Source of the DNA: Diorhabda sublineata
Taxonomy: Eukaryota; Arthropoda; Insecta; Coleoptera; Chrysomelidae
DNA length: 64,000 nucleotides
Direction of reading: 5' to 3'
Assembly (NCBI RefSeq): GCF_026230105.1
Contig: NC_079480.1
Span: 31,600,488 to 31,664,487, forward strand
Shown: in pieces, positions 33,803 through 46,037 of the stretch
How the letters are laid out: the number at the start of each line of letters is the position of its first letter
Position numbering within the stretch: the first letter of the stretch is position 1
Notes under the pieces: generated by a model
The model's database searches: none
Told to the model about the DNA's origin: nothing
The model's input: the letters and a program-made list of their open reading frames with translations, nothing else
Made by a program: the position numbers and the translations under genes

Positions 33803-35043
33803 AAAAACACGTTCGTTTCAAACCATTACTGCACAAATACTATAATAGTGACAGAAAGCGTGTTTTGGGACGTGCATAGATAAGTTTTTCACCCCACCCG
33901 TTTAGAGCGCCCTCCAGGTGCGAAGGCTCGTTATTTAATAGCCACACCTCGTAGTTAAGAAATAATTAAATATGCATTCTATCGATCTATTATGGCGAGC
34001 GTTGTTATTATTTAAAACTCCATAATGGACAATATCAAAAGGTGAATCCATAAATCTGGAGCAATGGAGAAAGGCTACATTTGTAAAATTACCAGACGGG
34101 GCATTCCTTTTGCTGCTCGTCGTCAATTTTAGTACTAGATACAACAGGTAGTATAACTGCATTAAATTGGTTGGGAGATTCGTCGAAAAATCCGAAAAAA
34201 TAAGACACCTACTTGAAAAAAATTAACAGTTTTTCACCCCTTCAACAACATTTATGCAAAAAATTCAATTCTACATATTCAGTTTACTGTATGTTCAAAC
34301 AACAAAATCTGATATGATAAATGTATTATGTCTTGAAAGTTCCATAATTTATAGTTTTACATTTTTTATTATTGTTTCGGGTATTCAAAACACAATCATT
34401 TTAAATAGATATTAATGGCGTTCTTAGGAAAAATGTTGTATATCATCAATATGATACCGAACAATTAACGTCCCCGTAAACAGTCTCAAAAGATGTCTGT
34501 TTGTACCACCAGATCTGCAACGAATAGTGAAATCAAAACGAGTAATAGTTCAAATATTGTGAGCACACACGCGCGTTCCATATGCTTCCCTCTTTTATTA
34601 TCATCAATGACCCTTCGCTACTTAAAAGATTAATCTACCCCTAAATGTATTGAATATTGCACCACTTTATTACATCATTAATTACAGAAATTATGTCCCT
34701 CGAGAGAGGATGTTGACGGGATATAATGTCTATTATTTGCTTATAATTAAGGAATATGGGATGTAGTTTGGAGATTCAAAGATGACGCTATGTGATAATG
34801 ACAGTTATGTAGTTTAAAAATTTCTCGATTAAATCTGTATCACTAGGTACACATGTGTTTCAATTGGATAAAAATATGCTAATGTGAAAAAAAGTTTTAA
34901 AATTTCAATATAGTATTCTGGACAAAATATATTTTTACCTAGTTCGGCTGAGTGACGATCAAAATTATAAAATTACTTGCAACAATTTTGGTCTCCTCAT
35001 AAATTGATTTATTTTCAAAAGAAATCTGTTTACTTCAAAGCAC
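33803..35043. other. Spacer before the satellite
   Basis: Nothing recognised. About 33870-33945 is GC-richer (caccccacccgtttagagcg and neighbours) without a family match. Confidence 0.5.
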
Positions 35044-36111
35044 GGTGCTCCTCCACAGTGTGAAGTGTGATGAAACTCTTGTTTCCTTAACTGACACTTC
35101 TGCAAGAGGTTTTACTGTATTGTCTTCATCTTCATCGTTGATTTTTTTATTTATCTTCCTCCGGAGCTTATAATACAATGGAGCACTTACAAGAAGAGAT
35201 GGATTGGTTGGATGAAGAAGAGGTGCTCCTCCACAGTGTGAAGTGTGATGAAACTCTTGTTTCCTTAACTGACACTTCTGCAAAAGATTTTACTGTATCG
35301 TCTTCATCTTCGTCGTTGATTTTTTCATTTATCTTCCTCCGGAGCTTATTATATAATGGAGCACTTACAAGAAGAGATGGATTGGTTGGATGAAGAAGAG
35401 GTGCTCCTCCACAGTGTGAAGTGTGATGAAACTCTTGTTTCCTTAACTGACACTTCTGCAAAAGATTTTACTGTATCGTCTTCATCTTCGTCGTTGATTT
35501 TTTCATTTATCTTCCTCCGGAGCTTATTATATAATGGAGCACTTACAAGAAGAGATGGATTGGTTGGATGAAGAAGAGGTGCTCCTCCACAGTGTGAAGT
35601 GTGATGAAACTCTTGTTTCCTTAACTGACACTTCTGCAAGAGGTTTTACTGTATCGTCTTCATCTTCATCGTTGATTTTTTCATTTATCTTCCTCCGGAG
35701 CTTATTATATAATGGAGCACTTACAAGAAGAGATGGATTGGTTGGATGAAGAAGAGGTGCTCCTCCACAGTGTGAAGTGTGATGAAACTCTTGTTTCCTT
35801 AACTGACACTTCTGCAAGAGGTTTTACTGTATCGTCTTCATCTTCATCGTTGATTTTTTCATTTATCTTCCTCCGGAGCTTATTATATAATGGAGCACTT
35901 ACAAGAAGAGATGGATTGGTTGGATGAAGAAGAGGTGCTCCTCCACAGTGTGAAGTGTGATGAAACTCTTGTTTCCTTAACTGACACTTCTGCAAAAGAT
36001 TTTACTGTATCGTCTTCATTTTCATCGTTGATTTTTTCATTTATCTTTCTCCGGAGCTTATAATATAATGGAGCACTTACAAGAAGAGATGGATTGGTTG
36101 GATGAAGAAGA

Positions 36112-37535
36112 GGTGCTCCTCCACAGTGTGAAGTGTGATGAAACTCTTGTTTCCTTAACTGACACTTCTGCAAGAGGTTTTACTGTATTGTCTTCATCTT
36201 CATCGTTGATTTTTTCATTTATCTTCCTCCGGAGCTTATAATACAATGGAGCACTTACAAGAAGAGATGGATTGGTTGGATGAAGAAGAGGTGCTCCTCC
36301 ACAGTGTGAAGTGTGATGAAACTCTTGTTTCCTTAACTGACACTTCTGCAAAAGATTTTACTGTATCGTCTTCATCTTCGTCGTTGATTTTTTCATTTAT
36401 CTTCCTCCGGAGCTTATTATATAATGGAGCACTTACAAGAAGAGATGGATTGGTTGGATGAAGAAGAGGTGCTCCTCCACAGTGTGAAGTGTGATGAAAC
36501 TCTTGTTTCCTTAACTGACACTTCTGCAAGAGGTTTTACTATATCGTCTTCATCTTCATCGTTGATTTTTTCATTTATCTTCCTCCGGAGCTTATAATAC
36601 AATGGAGCACTTACAAGAAGAGATGGATTGGTTGGATGAAGAAGAGGTGCTCCTCCACAGTGTGAAGTGTGATGAAACTCTTGTTTCCTTAACTGACACT
36701 TCTGCAAGAGGTTTTACTGTATCGTCTTCATCTTCATCGTTGATTTTTTCATTTATCTTCCTCCGGAGCTTATTATATAATGGAGCACTTACAAGAAGAG
36801 ATGGATTGGTTGGATGAAGAAGAGGTGCTCCTCCACAGTGTGAAGTGTGATGAAACTCTTGTTTCCTTAACTGACACTTCTGCAAGAGGTTTTACTATAT
36901 CGTCTTCATCTTCATCGTTGATTTTTTCATTTATCTTCCTCCGGAGCTTATTATATAATGGAGCACTTACAAGAAGAGATGGATTGGTTGGATGAAGAAG
37001 AGGTGCTCCTCCACAGTGTGAAGTGTGATGAAACTCTTGTTTCCTTAACTGACACTTCTGCAAGAGGTTTTACTGTATCGTCTTCATCTTCATCGTTGAT
37101 TTTTTCATTTATCTTCCTCCGGAGCTTATTATATAATGGAGCACTTACAAGAAGAGATGGATTGGTTGGATGAAGAAGAGGTGCTCCTCCACAGTGTGAA
37201 GTGTGATGAAACTCTTGTTTCCTTAACTGACACTTCTGCAAGAGGTTTTACTGTATCGTCTTCATCTTCATCGTTGATTTTTTCATTTATCTTCCTCCGG
37301 AGCTTATTATATAATGGAGCACTTACAAGAAGAGATGGATTGGTTGGATGAAGAAGAGGTGCTCCTCCACAGTGTGAAGTGTGATGAAACTCTTGTTTCC
37401 TTAACTGACACTTCTGCAAGAGGTTTTACTGTATCGTCTTCATTTTCATCGTTGATTTTTTCATTTATCTTTCTCCGGAGCTTATAATATAATGGAGCAC
37501 TTACAAGAAGAGATGGATTGGTTGGATGAAGAAGA
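36112..37535. repeat. Higher-order repeat, copy 1 (monomers 7-14)
   Basis: Eight monomers with the variant order B-A-E-C-F-C-C-G. A is aaaagat with tcgtcg. B is gtattg with aatac. C is gtatcg with tatata. E is atatcg with aatac. F is atatcg with tatata. G is ttttcatcg, tttctcc and aatata. The 1424-bp block is followed by two more copies in the same order. Confidence 0.92.
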
Positions 37536-38959
37536 GGTGCTCCTCCACAGTGTGAAGTGTGATGAAACTCTTGTTTCCTTAACTGACACTTCTGCAAGAG
37601 GTTTTACTGTATTGTCTTCATCTTCATCGTTGATTTTTTCATTTATCTTCCTCCGGAGCTTATAATACAATGGAGCACTTACAAGAAGAGATGGATTGGT
37701 TGGATGAAGAAGAGGTGCTCCTCCACAGTGTGAAGTGTGATGAAACTCTTGTTTCCTTAACTGACACTTCTGCAAAAGATTTTACTGTATCGTCTTCATC
37801 TTCGTCGTTGATTTTTTCATTTATCTTCCTCCGGAGCTTATTATATAATGGAGCACTTACAAGAAGAGATGGATTGGTTGGATGAAGAAGAGGTGCTCCT
37901 CCACAGTGTGAAGTGTGATGAAACTCTTGTTTCCTTAACTGACACTTCTGCAAGAGGTTTTACTATATCGTCTTCATCTTCATCGTTGATTTTTTCATTT
38001 ATCTTCCTCCGGAGCTTATAATACAATGGAGCACTTACAAGAAGAGATGGATTGGTTGGATGAAGAAGAGGTGCTCCTCCACAGTGTGAAGTGTGATGAA
38101 ACTCTTGTTTCCTTAACTGACACTTCTGCAAGAGGTTTTACTGTATCGTCTTCATCTTCATCGTTGATTTTTTCATTTATCTTCCTCCGGAGCTTATTAT
38201 ATAATGGAGCACTTACAAGAAGAGATGGATTGGTTGGATGAAGAAGAGGTGCTCCTCCACAGTGTGAAGTGTGATGAAACTCTTGTTTCCTTAACTGACA
38301 CTTCTGCAAGAGGTTTTACTATATCGTCTTCATCTTCATCGTTGATTTTTTCATTTATCTTCCTCCGGAGCTTATTATATAATGGAGCACTTACAAGAAG
38401 AGATGGATTGGTTGGATGAAGAAGAGGTGCTCCTCCACAGTGTGAAGTGTGATGAAACTCTTGTTTCCTTAACTGACACTTCTGCAAGAGGTTTTACTGT
38501 ATCGTCTTCATCTTCATCGTTGATTTTTTCATTTATCTTCCTCCGGAGCTTATTATATAATGGAGCACTTACAAGAAGAGATGGATTGGTTGGATGAAGA
38601 AGAGGTGCTCCTCCACAGTGTGAAGTGTGATGAAACTCTTGTTTCCTTAACTGACACTTCTGCAAGAGGTTTTACTGTATCGTCTTCATCTTCATCGTTG
38701 ATTTTTTCATTTATCTTCCTCCGGAGCTTATTATATAATGGAGCACTTACAAGAAGAGATGGATTGGTTGGATGAAGAAGAGGTGCTCCTCCACAGTGTG
38801 AAGTGTGATGAAACTCTTGTTTCCTTAACTGACACTTCTGCAAGAGGTTTTACTGTATCGTCTTCATTTTCATCGTTGATTTTTTCATTTATCTTTCTCC
38901 GGAGCTTATAATATAATGGAGCACTTACAAGAAGAGATGGATTGGTTGGATGAAGAAGA
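37536..38959. repeat. Higher-order repeat, copy 2 (monomers 15-22)
   Basis: Same eight variants in the same order as copy 1, offset by exactly 1424 bp. I saw no diagnostic difference between copies 1 and 2. Confidence 0.92.
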
Positions 38960-40383
38960 GGTGCTCCTCCACAGTGTGAAGTGTGATGAAACTCTTGTTT
39001 CCTTAACTGACACTTCTGCAAGAGGTTTTACTGTATTGTCTTCATCTTCATCGTTGATTTTTTCATTTATCTTCCTCCGGAGCTTATAATACAATGGAGC
39101 ACTTACAAGAAGAGATGGATTGGTTGGATGAAGAAGAGGTGCTCCTCCACAGTGTGAAGTGTGATGAAACTCTTGTTTCCTTAACTGACACTTCTGCAAA
39201 AGATTTTACTGTATCGTCTTCATCTTCGTCGTTGATTTTTTCATTTATCTTCCTCCGGAGCTTATTATATAATGGAGCACTTACAAGAAGAGATGGATTG
39301 GTTGGATGAAGAAGAGGTGCTCCTCCACAGTGTGAAGTGTGATGAAACTCTTGTTTCCTTAACTGACACTTCTGCAAGAGGTTTTACTATATCGTCTTCA
39401 TCTTCATCGTTGATTTTTTCATTTATCTTCCTCCGGAGCTTATAATACAATGGAGCACTTACAAGAAGAGATGGATTGGTTGGATGAAGAAGAGGTGCTC
39501 CTCCACAGTGTGAAGTGTGATGAAACTCTTGTTTCCTTAACTGACACTTCTGCAAGAGGTTTTACTGTATCGTCTTCATCTTCATCGTTGATTTTTTCAT
39601 TTATCTTCCTCCGGAGCTTATTATATAATGGAGCACTTACAAGAAGAGATGGATTGGTTGGATGAAGAAGAGGTGCTCCTCCACAGTGTGAAGTGTGATG
39701 AAACTCTTGTTTCCTTAACTGACACTTCTGCAAGAGGTTTTACTATATCGTCTTCATCTTCATCGTTGATTTTTTCATTTATCTTCCTCCGGAGCTTATT
39801 ATATAATGGAGCACTTACAAGAAGAGATGGATTGGTTGGATGAAGAAGAGGTGCTCCTCCACAGTGTGAAGTGTGATGAAACTCTTGTTTCCTTAACTGA
39901 CACTTCTGCAAGAGGTTTTACTGTATCGTCTTCATCTTCATCGTTGATTTTTTCATTTATCTTCCTCCGGAGCTTATTATATAATGGAGCACTTACAAGA
40001 AGAGATGGATTGGTTGGATGAAGAAGAGGTGCTCCTCCACAGTGTGAAGTGTGATGAAACTCTTGTTTCCTTAACTGACACTTCTGCAAGAGGTTTTACT
40101 GTATCGTCTTCATCTTCATCGTTGATTTTTTCATTTATCTTCCTCCGGAGCTTATTATATAATGGAGCACTTACAAGAAGAGATGGATTGGTTGGATGAA
40201 GAAGAGGTGCTCCTCCACAGTGTGAAGTGTGATGAAACTCTTGTTTCCTTAACTGACACTTCTGCAAAAGATTTTACTGTATCGTCTTCATTTTCATCGT
40301 TGATTTTTTCATTTATCTTTCTCCGGAGCTTATAATACAATGGAGCACTTACAAGAAGAGATGGATTGGTTGGATGAAGAAGA
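38960..40383. repeat. Higher-order repeat, copy 3 (monomers 23-30)
   Basis: Same order; only the eighth monomer differs (gcaaaagat and aatacaatgg instead of gcaagaggt and aatataatgg), so the copy boundary is likely here. Monomers 31-38 downstream and 1-6 upstream use the same variants in other orders. Confidence 0.9.
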
Positions 40384-41763
40384 GGTGCTCCTCCACAGTG
40401 TGAAGTGTGATGAAACTCTTGTTTCCTTAACTGACACTTCTGCAAAAGATTTTACTGTATCGTCTTCATCTTCGTCGTTGATTTTTTCATTTATCTTCCT
40501 CCGGAGCTTATTATATAATGGAGCACTTACAAGAAGAGATGGATTGGTTGGATGAAGAAGAGGTGCTCCTCCACAGTGTGAAGTGTGATGAAACTCTTGT
40601 TTCCTTAACTGACACTTCTGCAAGAGGTTTTACTGTATCGTCTTCATCTTCATCGTTGATTTTTTCATTTATCTTCCTCCGGAGCTTATTATATAATGGA
40701 GCACTTACAAGAAGAGATGGATTGGTTGGATGAAGAAGAGGTGCTCCTCCACAGTGTGAAGTGTGATGAAACTCTTGTTTCCTTAACTGACACTTCTGCA
40801 AAAGATTTTACTGTATCGTCTTCATTTTCATCGTTGATTTTTTCATTTATCTTTCTCCGGAGCTTATAATATAATGGAGCACTTACAAGAAGAGATGGAT
40901 TGGTTGGATGAAGAAGAGGTGCTCCTCCACAGTGTGAAGTGTGATGAAACTCTTGTTTCCTTAACTGACACTTCTGCAAGAGGTTTTACTGTATTGTCTT
41001 CATCTTCATCGTTGATTTTTTCATTTATCTTTCTCCGGAGCTTATAATATAATGGAGCACTTACAAGAAGAGATGGATTGGTTGGATGAAGAAGAGGTGC
41101 TCCTCCACAGTGTGAAGTGTGATGAAACTCTTGTTTCCTTAACTGACACTTCTGCAAGAGGTTTTACTGTATTGTCTTCATCTTCATCGTTGATTTTTTC
41201 ATTTATCTTTCTCCGGAGCTTATAATATAATGGAGCACTTACAAGAAGAGATGGATTGGTTGGATGAAGAAGAGGTGCTCCTCCACAGTGTGAAGTGTGA
41301 TGAAACTCTTGTTTCCTTAACTGACACTTCTGCAAAAGATTTTACTGTATCGTCTTCATTTTCATCGTTGATTTTTTCATTTATCTTTCTCCGGAGCTTA
41401 TAATATAATGGAGCACTTACAAGAAGAGATGGATTGGTTGGATGAAGAAGAGGTGCTCCTCCACAGTGTGAAGTGTGATGAAACTCTTGTTTCCTTAACT
41501 GACACTTCTGCAAGAGGTTTTACTGTATTGTCTTCATCTTCATCGTTGATTTTTTCATTTATCTTCCTCCGGAGCTTATTATATAATGGAGCACTTACAA
41601 GAAGAGATGGATTGGTTGGATGAAGAAGAGGTGCTCCTCCACAGTGTGAAGTGTGATGAAACTCTTGTTTCCTTAACTGACACTTCTGCAAAAGATTTTA
41701 CTGTATCGTCTTCATCTTCATCGTTGATTTTTTCATTTATCTTCCTCCGGAGCTTATAATATA

Positions 41764-42087
41764 ATGGAGCACTTACAAGAAGATATGGATTGGTTGGATG
41801 AAGAAGAGGAAATGGTTGCGGTTACTGCAGCATTGCTTGTGCTACAATATGAATCTAGTTAGTACTGAGTTCATCCAATAAACCAACGTAGGCACTAATG
41901 TGGTGAATATCATGTTCTGTGGCCCGAAATTACCAATGACGATGACAGGTGTAAAATGTATATCAGGATGACCAAGAAGGAATTCGACGTGGTTTACAAT
42001 TTACTATAACGTAAATTAAAGAAGCAAAATACAAATTTTAGAGAAGCAATATCTCCAGAGGAACGACTTTTAATAACTTTTAGGTAG
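41764..42087 (+). pseudogene. PIF/Harbinger transposase N-terminal relic
   Basis: The ATG of the last satellite monomer opens MEHLQEDMDWLDEEEEMVAV and continues TAALLVLQYESS to a stop at 41860. With frame changes, STYWVHPIN, CGEYHVLWPE, MYIRMTKKEFDVVYNLL and KQNTNFREAISPEERLLITFR follow. This is the N-terminal region of HARBI1-like Harbinger transposases (RMTKxxFxxLLxxL ... ISPEERLxxTLRxLA), ahead of the DDE nuclease domain. The frame ends at agg-tag, where agg-tagaaa could also be a splice donor, but no following exon is seen. Pseudogene, contiguous with the satellite. Confidence 0.88.
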
Positions 42088-43529
42088 AAACCAACAAAAT
42101 ACAATATAATATTTTATTAAATATAACCGAGTATAAAATTATTATAAAACTAGATATAATATTATTCTTGTAAAAGTAGATTAACATTTTATAAATTTGT
42201 AAAATTAATTAATGTATTGGAGACGGAACTTCCTTGAGTATTTTCTGAAACATAAGTATTGGTTTGAGATCGTCGTTTTTGTTAGTCTCGGTAGTCCTTA
42301 TTTCGGAAATTGTACAAAAACTCATACTTTCGTACCTCTTCTATAAATTGTACCTCAATTAACATAAAGATAATTAACTTTTAACACTTTTCAGTCACGC
42401 TCAGAACAAACTCGGCACAGGTGGTGAATATAACCTACAACACCTTGGAACACTGCATAAATCCTAATCCATAAATGCGTGTTAACACGACACGTGTTAA
42501 TAATGTGTCCTTAACTTTATTCTTTACGAATTATCGAGTGTCTGACGCCGATAACTTTGAATTATTGCATCGTTTTGTTGTGTTGTTTTTTTTGCTCGAA
42601 TTACTACGTATCTCAAAATGTATTCATTTAGTTAGAAATATAGAGTTTTACTTAGGAACTCGTGATCACTTTGAATTATACGAAAGTTCGAATTATCGGA
42701 AGTTTGAATTAACTAGAGTCGATTGTAATTTTTTTGTTATTAAATGTCAAAGGACCAATTTTTAGGCGTTTACGTGGCCTTTTCAAATTTTTCATAATCA
42801 CACAGGAATTCACAATATAATCAACACTGCTTTTGCAAGTTGCAACTGAATTAATCTGTGAGGTAATACGCAACAACAATATGTCAAAATACGCGTCAAG
42901 TAAATTCGGTTTTAAAACTTGACAATTTACCTGGAAAGGAACGAAAATAATTATGGAGGCTAATTGTTTTAATAAATTATATGTAAAACAAAAAAAATCC
43001 TCAAATTATCCTGTTGTGTTGATCTATTTCTTGTCGCTTATGCTTTTATTTTCACTCAATATTTGAGAGCCTATTCAAGTAGAATAAGCGATAAGAGAAA
43101 TTGAGATCAATTCAGAGTGATTGATGTTATTTTCTAACATATAACCGTTTATAAAGAAGCTCTCGTACATTTTGTCACGACCGGCGGGTTGAAATTATGT
43201 TCGGAAAAATGAAAAAACGAATGAAATATTTGAGAGTGTTGCTTTTTCTAATTTAAAATTTATTAAGTGCAAATTGGATCGTATTTTCTTATTTATTTCT
43301 AAAAGTATTCTCAGAATCCGTCGAGGAATTCTTTTATTAGAAATTTCAATCTGCTTTTCATAAAAACATTAAAGTAGCTCCATTCACTATCCAACAATAA
43401 GAATTATTGGTGAACTAATAAAAAAAGGAATTAATAAACTGTCGAAGCATTAGCAAAATACAAAAATAGTGAAAACTGAAAAAAAACTTAAACCACTTCT
43501 ATAAATAAAAAAGTCAATACACTAAACAG
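42088..43529. other. AT-rich spacer
   Basis: The plus-strand frame at 42475-42765 (96 codons) has no recognised domain and is hydrophobic with repeated tcgaatta-like words. Nothing else is recognised. Confidence 0.5.
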
Positions 43530-43795
43530 ACTGAACATACTGTTTACACCACCACTACACCACCAACTAACAATTATACTGTCTGATGAACGTTTTGATA
43601 ACAAAGTTATCGTCTTCAGAGACTGAAGGTAAACTAAAACCCATCAACTTGACCTAACCACTTGTTTTATACTAAATTTTCCCACCAATAAGCCACCACG
43701 AAAATTAATTAATTCCAGCGGGAAAAAACTCCTTGGTAGGAATATTCATGTTTATTCTTTGACTACTAAACTAAAGAGTGGGCTGTAACCACCAC
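43530..43795. repeat. Left pseudo-LTR of a Penelope-like element
   Basis: The segment containing tgtttacaccaccactac, ttttatac.aaattttccc, ccaataagccacca, attaattccag.ggg, aaaaaactcctt and tctttgactactaaactaaa recurs inverted at about 44450-44645. It also holds the hairpin gataac-aaa-gttatc (about 43597-43611) next to ctgatga (43582-43588). Read in reverse this gives ctgaaga, a GATAAC stem and aaaacg, which resembles a hammerhead core with GAAA changed to AAAA. Confidence 0.75.
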
Positions 43796-43850
43796 AAATG
43801 GAGAATAATGGACAGTTACAATTTTTAGATACTTAGGAATAGTAATAGAT

Positions 43851-44484
43851 TAGAATTTGATGTATTTAGGAAAAATACCGTTACGTGCAGGTACATTCCG
43901 GCTGATTCTTTTAATTTTATCCAACATAAGATGGCCAGTATCCATTTCCTGGTACATCGGTTGATTCACTTTCCACTCACCATCGAGAGGTACAATAGGG
44001 AAAAGTCCTTCATTGAGGATGTGGCTGTACTCAACCGTCAACTCTATGTGACACCACTTTTTTCCAAACCCAAAGTACAAAACAAGAAAAAATTTGCTCT
44101 GGTACCTTTCAAACCTCTTTACATGAGAAGAGTGGTCTTCAAATTGGTTCATAAATCCAACAATATATTAAAACAATTGTTGGGCAATCGTACGGAATAC
44201 CAAATTTGGAAAAGAGTTGTTTATATGAAATAAGTTGTGGTGATTGTGATCGAAAGTATATTGGGCAGCCTAAGAGATCCGTTATTGTCCGGTTTAAAGA
44301 ACACATACCTCACTTGAAATATGGACCCACTGGAAAATTCTTAAAAAATGTATCCTATAATAAATTATTGGATGCATTTGAGAATATTGAAATTGCTAGA
44401 TGTAAAAGAAGCTTAAATAGGGAGAAAAGGCCAATTCCTTACAGCCTACTCTTTAGTTTAGTAGTCAAAGAATATTCCCACTAA
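43851..44484 (+). pseudogene. Penelope-like element: RT tail and GIY-YIG endonuclease
   Basis: The frame starts LEFDVFRKNTVTCRYIPADS and continues HKMASIHFLVHRLIHFPLT and EKSFIEDVAVLNRQLY, the typical end of the Penelope reverse transcriptase and thumb/linker. A basic linker follows, then a frame change near 44205. The second frame carries the endonuclease: SCLYEISCGDCDRKYIGQ (the GIY...YIG strands) and RSVIVRFKEHIPHLKYG, with the catalytic Arg in RFKEH. Penelope elements are retroelements whose RT resembles telomerase. Most of the RT is missing and the copy is frameshifted, so it is dead. The inverted pseudo-LTRs on both sides fit the family. Confidence 0.88.
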
Positions 44485-44660
44485 GGAGTTTTTTCCCACT
44501 GGAATTAATTTTCGCGGGAGGTGGCTTATTGGCGGGAAAATTTTGTATAAAACAGGTAAGTCAAGTTATTAGATTCTAGTTTACTTTCAGTCTGTGTAAT
44601 TGTAAGTGTTGGTGTAGTGGAGGTGTAAACAGTGTATTTAGTATGAATATCGCCAACGGT
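44450..44660. repeat. Right pseudo-LTR of the Penelope-like element (inverted)
   Basis: Reverse complement of the left pseudo-LTR from tagtcaaagaatattccc through aaggagttttttcccac, ggtggcttattgg.ggg and ttttgtataaaacagg to gtgtagtgg.ggtgtaaaca. About 45 bases around the GATAAC hairpin present in the left copy are missing here. Confidence 0.8.
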
Positions 44661-46037
44661 TCCAGAAATTCCAACTTAAACTAAACAGACATTCAGCTTT
44701 GGCATTTTTATCTATTAAGGAGTTCAGTAAAATGAAAAGCAGAAAATTTTTGTTTCCTTAATTATTTTAATGCTCCAAAAACGTATAAGTAAAGATTAAT
44801 TTTTGTCTCAATGAATAAAAAACGATTTAATTTCAAGTGATTTTTTATTTTATATTCCCTCTTGCACAATCAGAGGGCCTAGTGAAATGTACCTTACCCA
44901 CATTACGTTTAGGTCTTGCGCCGCTACTGGATACAGAAGTTCCAACTTAATCACTTTTATTACCAATATGGGAAATTTACATATTACACTTTATCTAATG
45001 CACATTCAATCGTTTATAACATTCTTTGATTATTTCACCGTGTATTTCTTCCAAATATCAAGTTAGTGGTAATTTTATTCAGGATTTGAAAGGGAATCGC
45101 ACAAGGCAGTTTGTGTGAAGCGTAAAATTTGCTCATCATAAATTCGGTGGCTGGTATATAAGAAAGCCCAGGTAGAAGAAAAAATCTACAACGTATACAC
45201 GTGTTTCTTAACAAATCTAATGAACCAAAAAATGCATATGAAAACGATTCTTGATAAATTTCTATGCATTCTTAAGATTGCTTTAAAAGTGGTAAATATA
45301 CGGCGTGTCTTTCAAAATTGACTTCAACTTTTGTACTGACCATGAATGAGTAAATGTAACAATGCTAACGCTCTCTACTCGAGTGGAAAACACTTCACAA
45401 ATAAAAAAAATGTCCTTTTTGGGCAATTTGTCAACTTTTGAGGTATTGTTAAGGACCTAATCGATGGCGGGGTGCCAGGTGGTCTATGCAAAATCTCGTT
45501 TTTATTATATAATTTCAATAATAAAATATATTTTCTTTTTCGAAATGACCTAACCGTGGCACTAATGGAATTACCAAAATTATACACTGAATAGACAAAA
45601 ATCATATGGAGGCATGTTTCTATTAAAAAATTTTATCCCCCTACAATTAAATACTAACATCTAAGTAAAATGTATTTTATTACAAAAAAAACCCTCATCA
45701 TTCTATAGAAAAGTAAATATTGGATATAATCAAACGGGCCCGTACTACACATATTATTTATTCCGAAACCCATTACAAAGAAGTTACTAAGAATTTAGAC
45801 AAACACATAAAACAAGATTTCTATATAAGTTTACAATGTATCTTGCGTAATATTCACGTTCGGATTGGCAAACCCTACTGGCTATGTAATGGTCTGGTAT
45901 TGTTAAATGTCTTTATGAAATATTAGCAAACAAAAACTTATGATCCTTCCGTATTATATTTTAATCCTAGTAATATAACAGGATATTTATTGAAGGTGCG
46001 GGATTAAAATTAGATATAAGTATAACGGACTTTAGAT
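44661..46037. other. AT-rich spacer, nothing recognised
   Basis: Short frames (45375-45605 minus, 45720-45926 plus) have no recognised domain. Confidence 0.5.

Larger units (their letters stand above)
35044..41807. repeat. 178-bp satellite, 38 monomers, with an 8-monomer higher-order repeat
   Basis: The phase point ggtgctcctccacag recurs every 178 bp from 35044 to 41630 without one insertion or deletion (38 x 178 = 6764). A few sites vary: gcaaaagat or gcaagaggt; actgtatcg, actatatcg or actgtattg; tcttcgtcg, tcttcatcg or ttttcatcg; atcttcctcc or atctttctcc; and tatataatgg, aatacaatgg or aatataatgg. Each monomer ends with the start codon and first codons of a Harbinger transposase (MEHLQEEMDWLDEEE). 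Both strands lack stops over long stretches, but 178 is not a multiple of three, so the frame shifts at every monomer and no long protein results. Confidence 0.98.

Noticed and set aside
35035..41691. Dozens of 71- and 96-97-codon open frames on both strands of the satellite
   Set aside because: They repeat every 178 bp, shift frame at each monomer and reflect a stop-poor monomer, not genes. The only real coding content is the first codons of the Harbinger transposase.
35044..41807. CRISPR-like regular repeat
   Set aside because: The units are contiguous 178-bp monomers without spacers, in eukaryotic DNA; this is a satellite.
43850..44152. 100-codon minus-strand frame
   Set aside because: It is the complement of the Penelope RT tail, which has clear family motifs on the plus strand.
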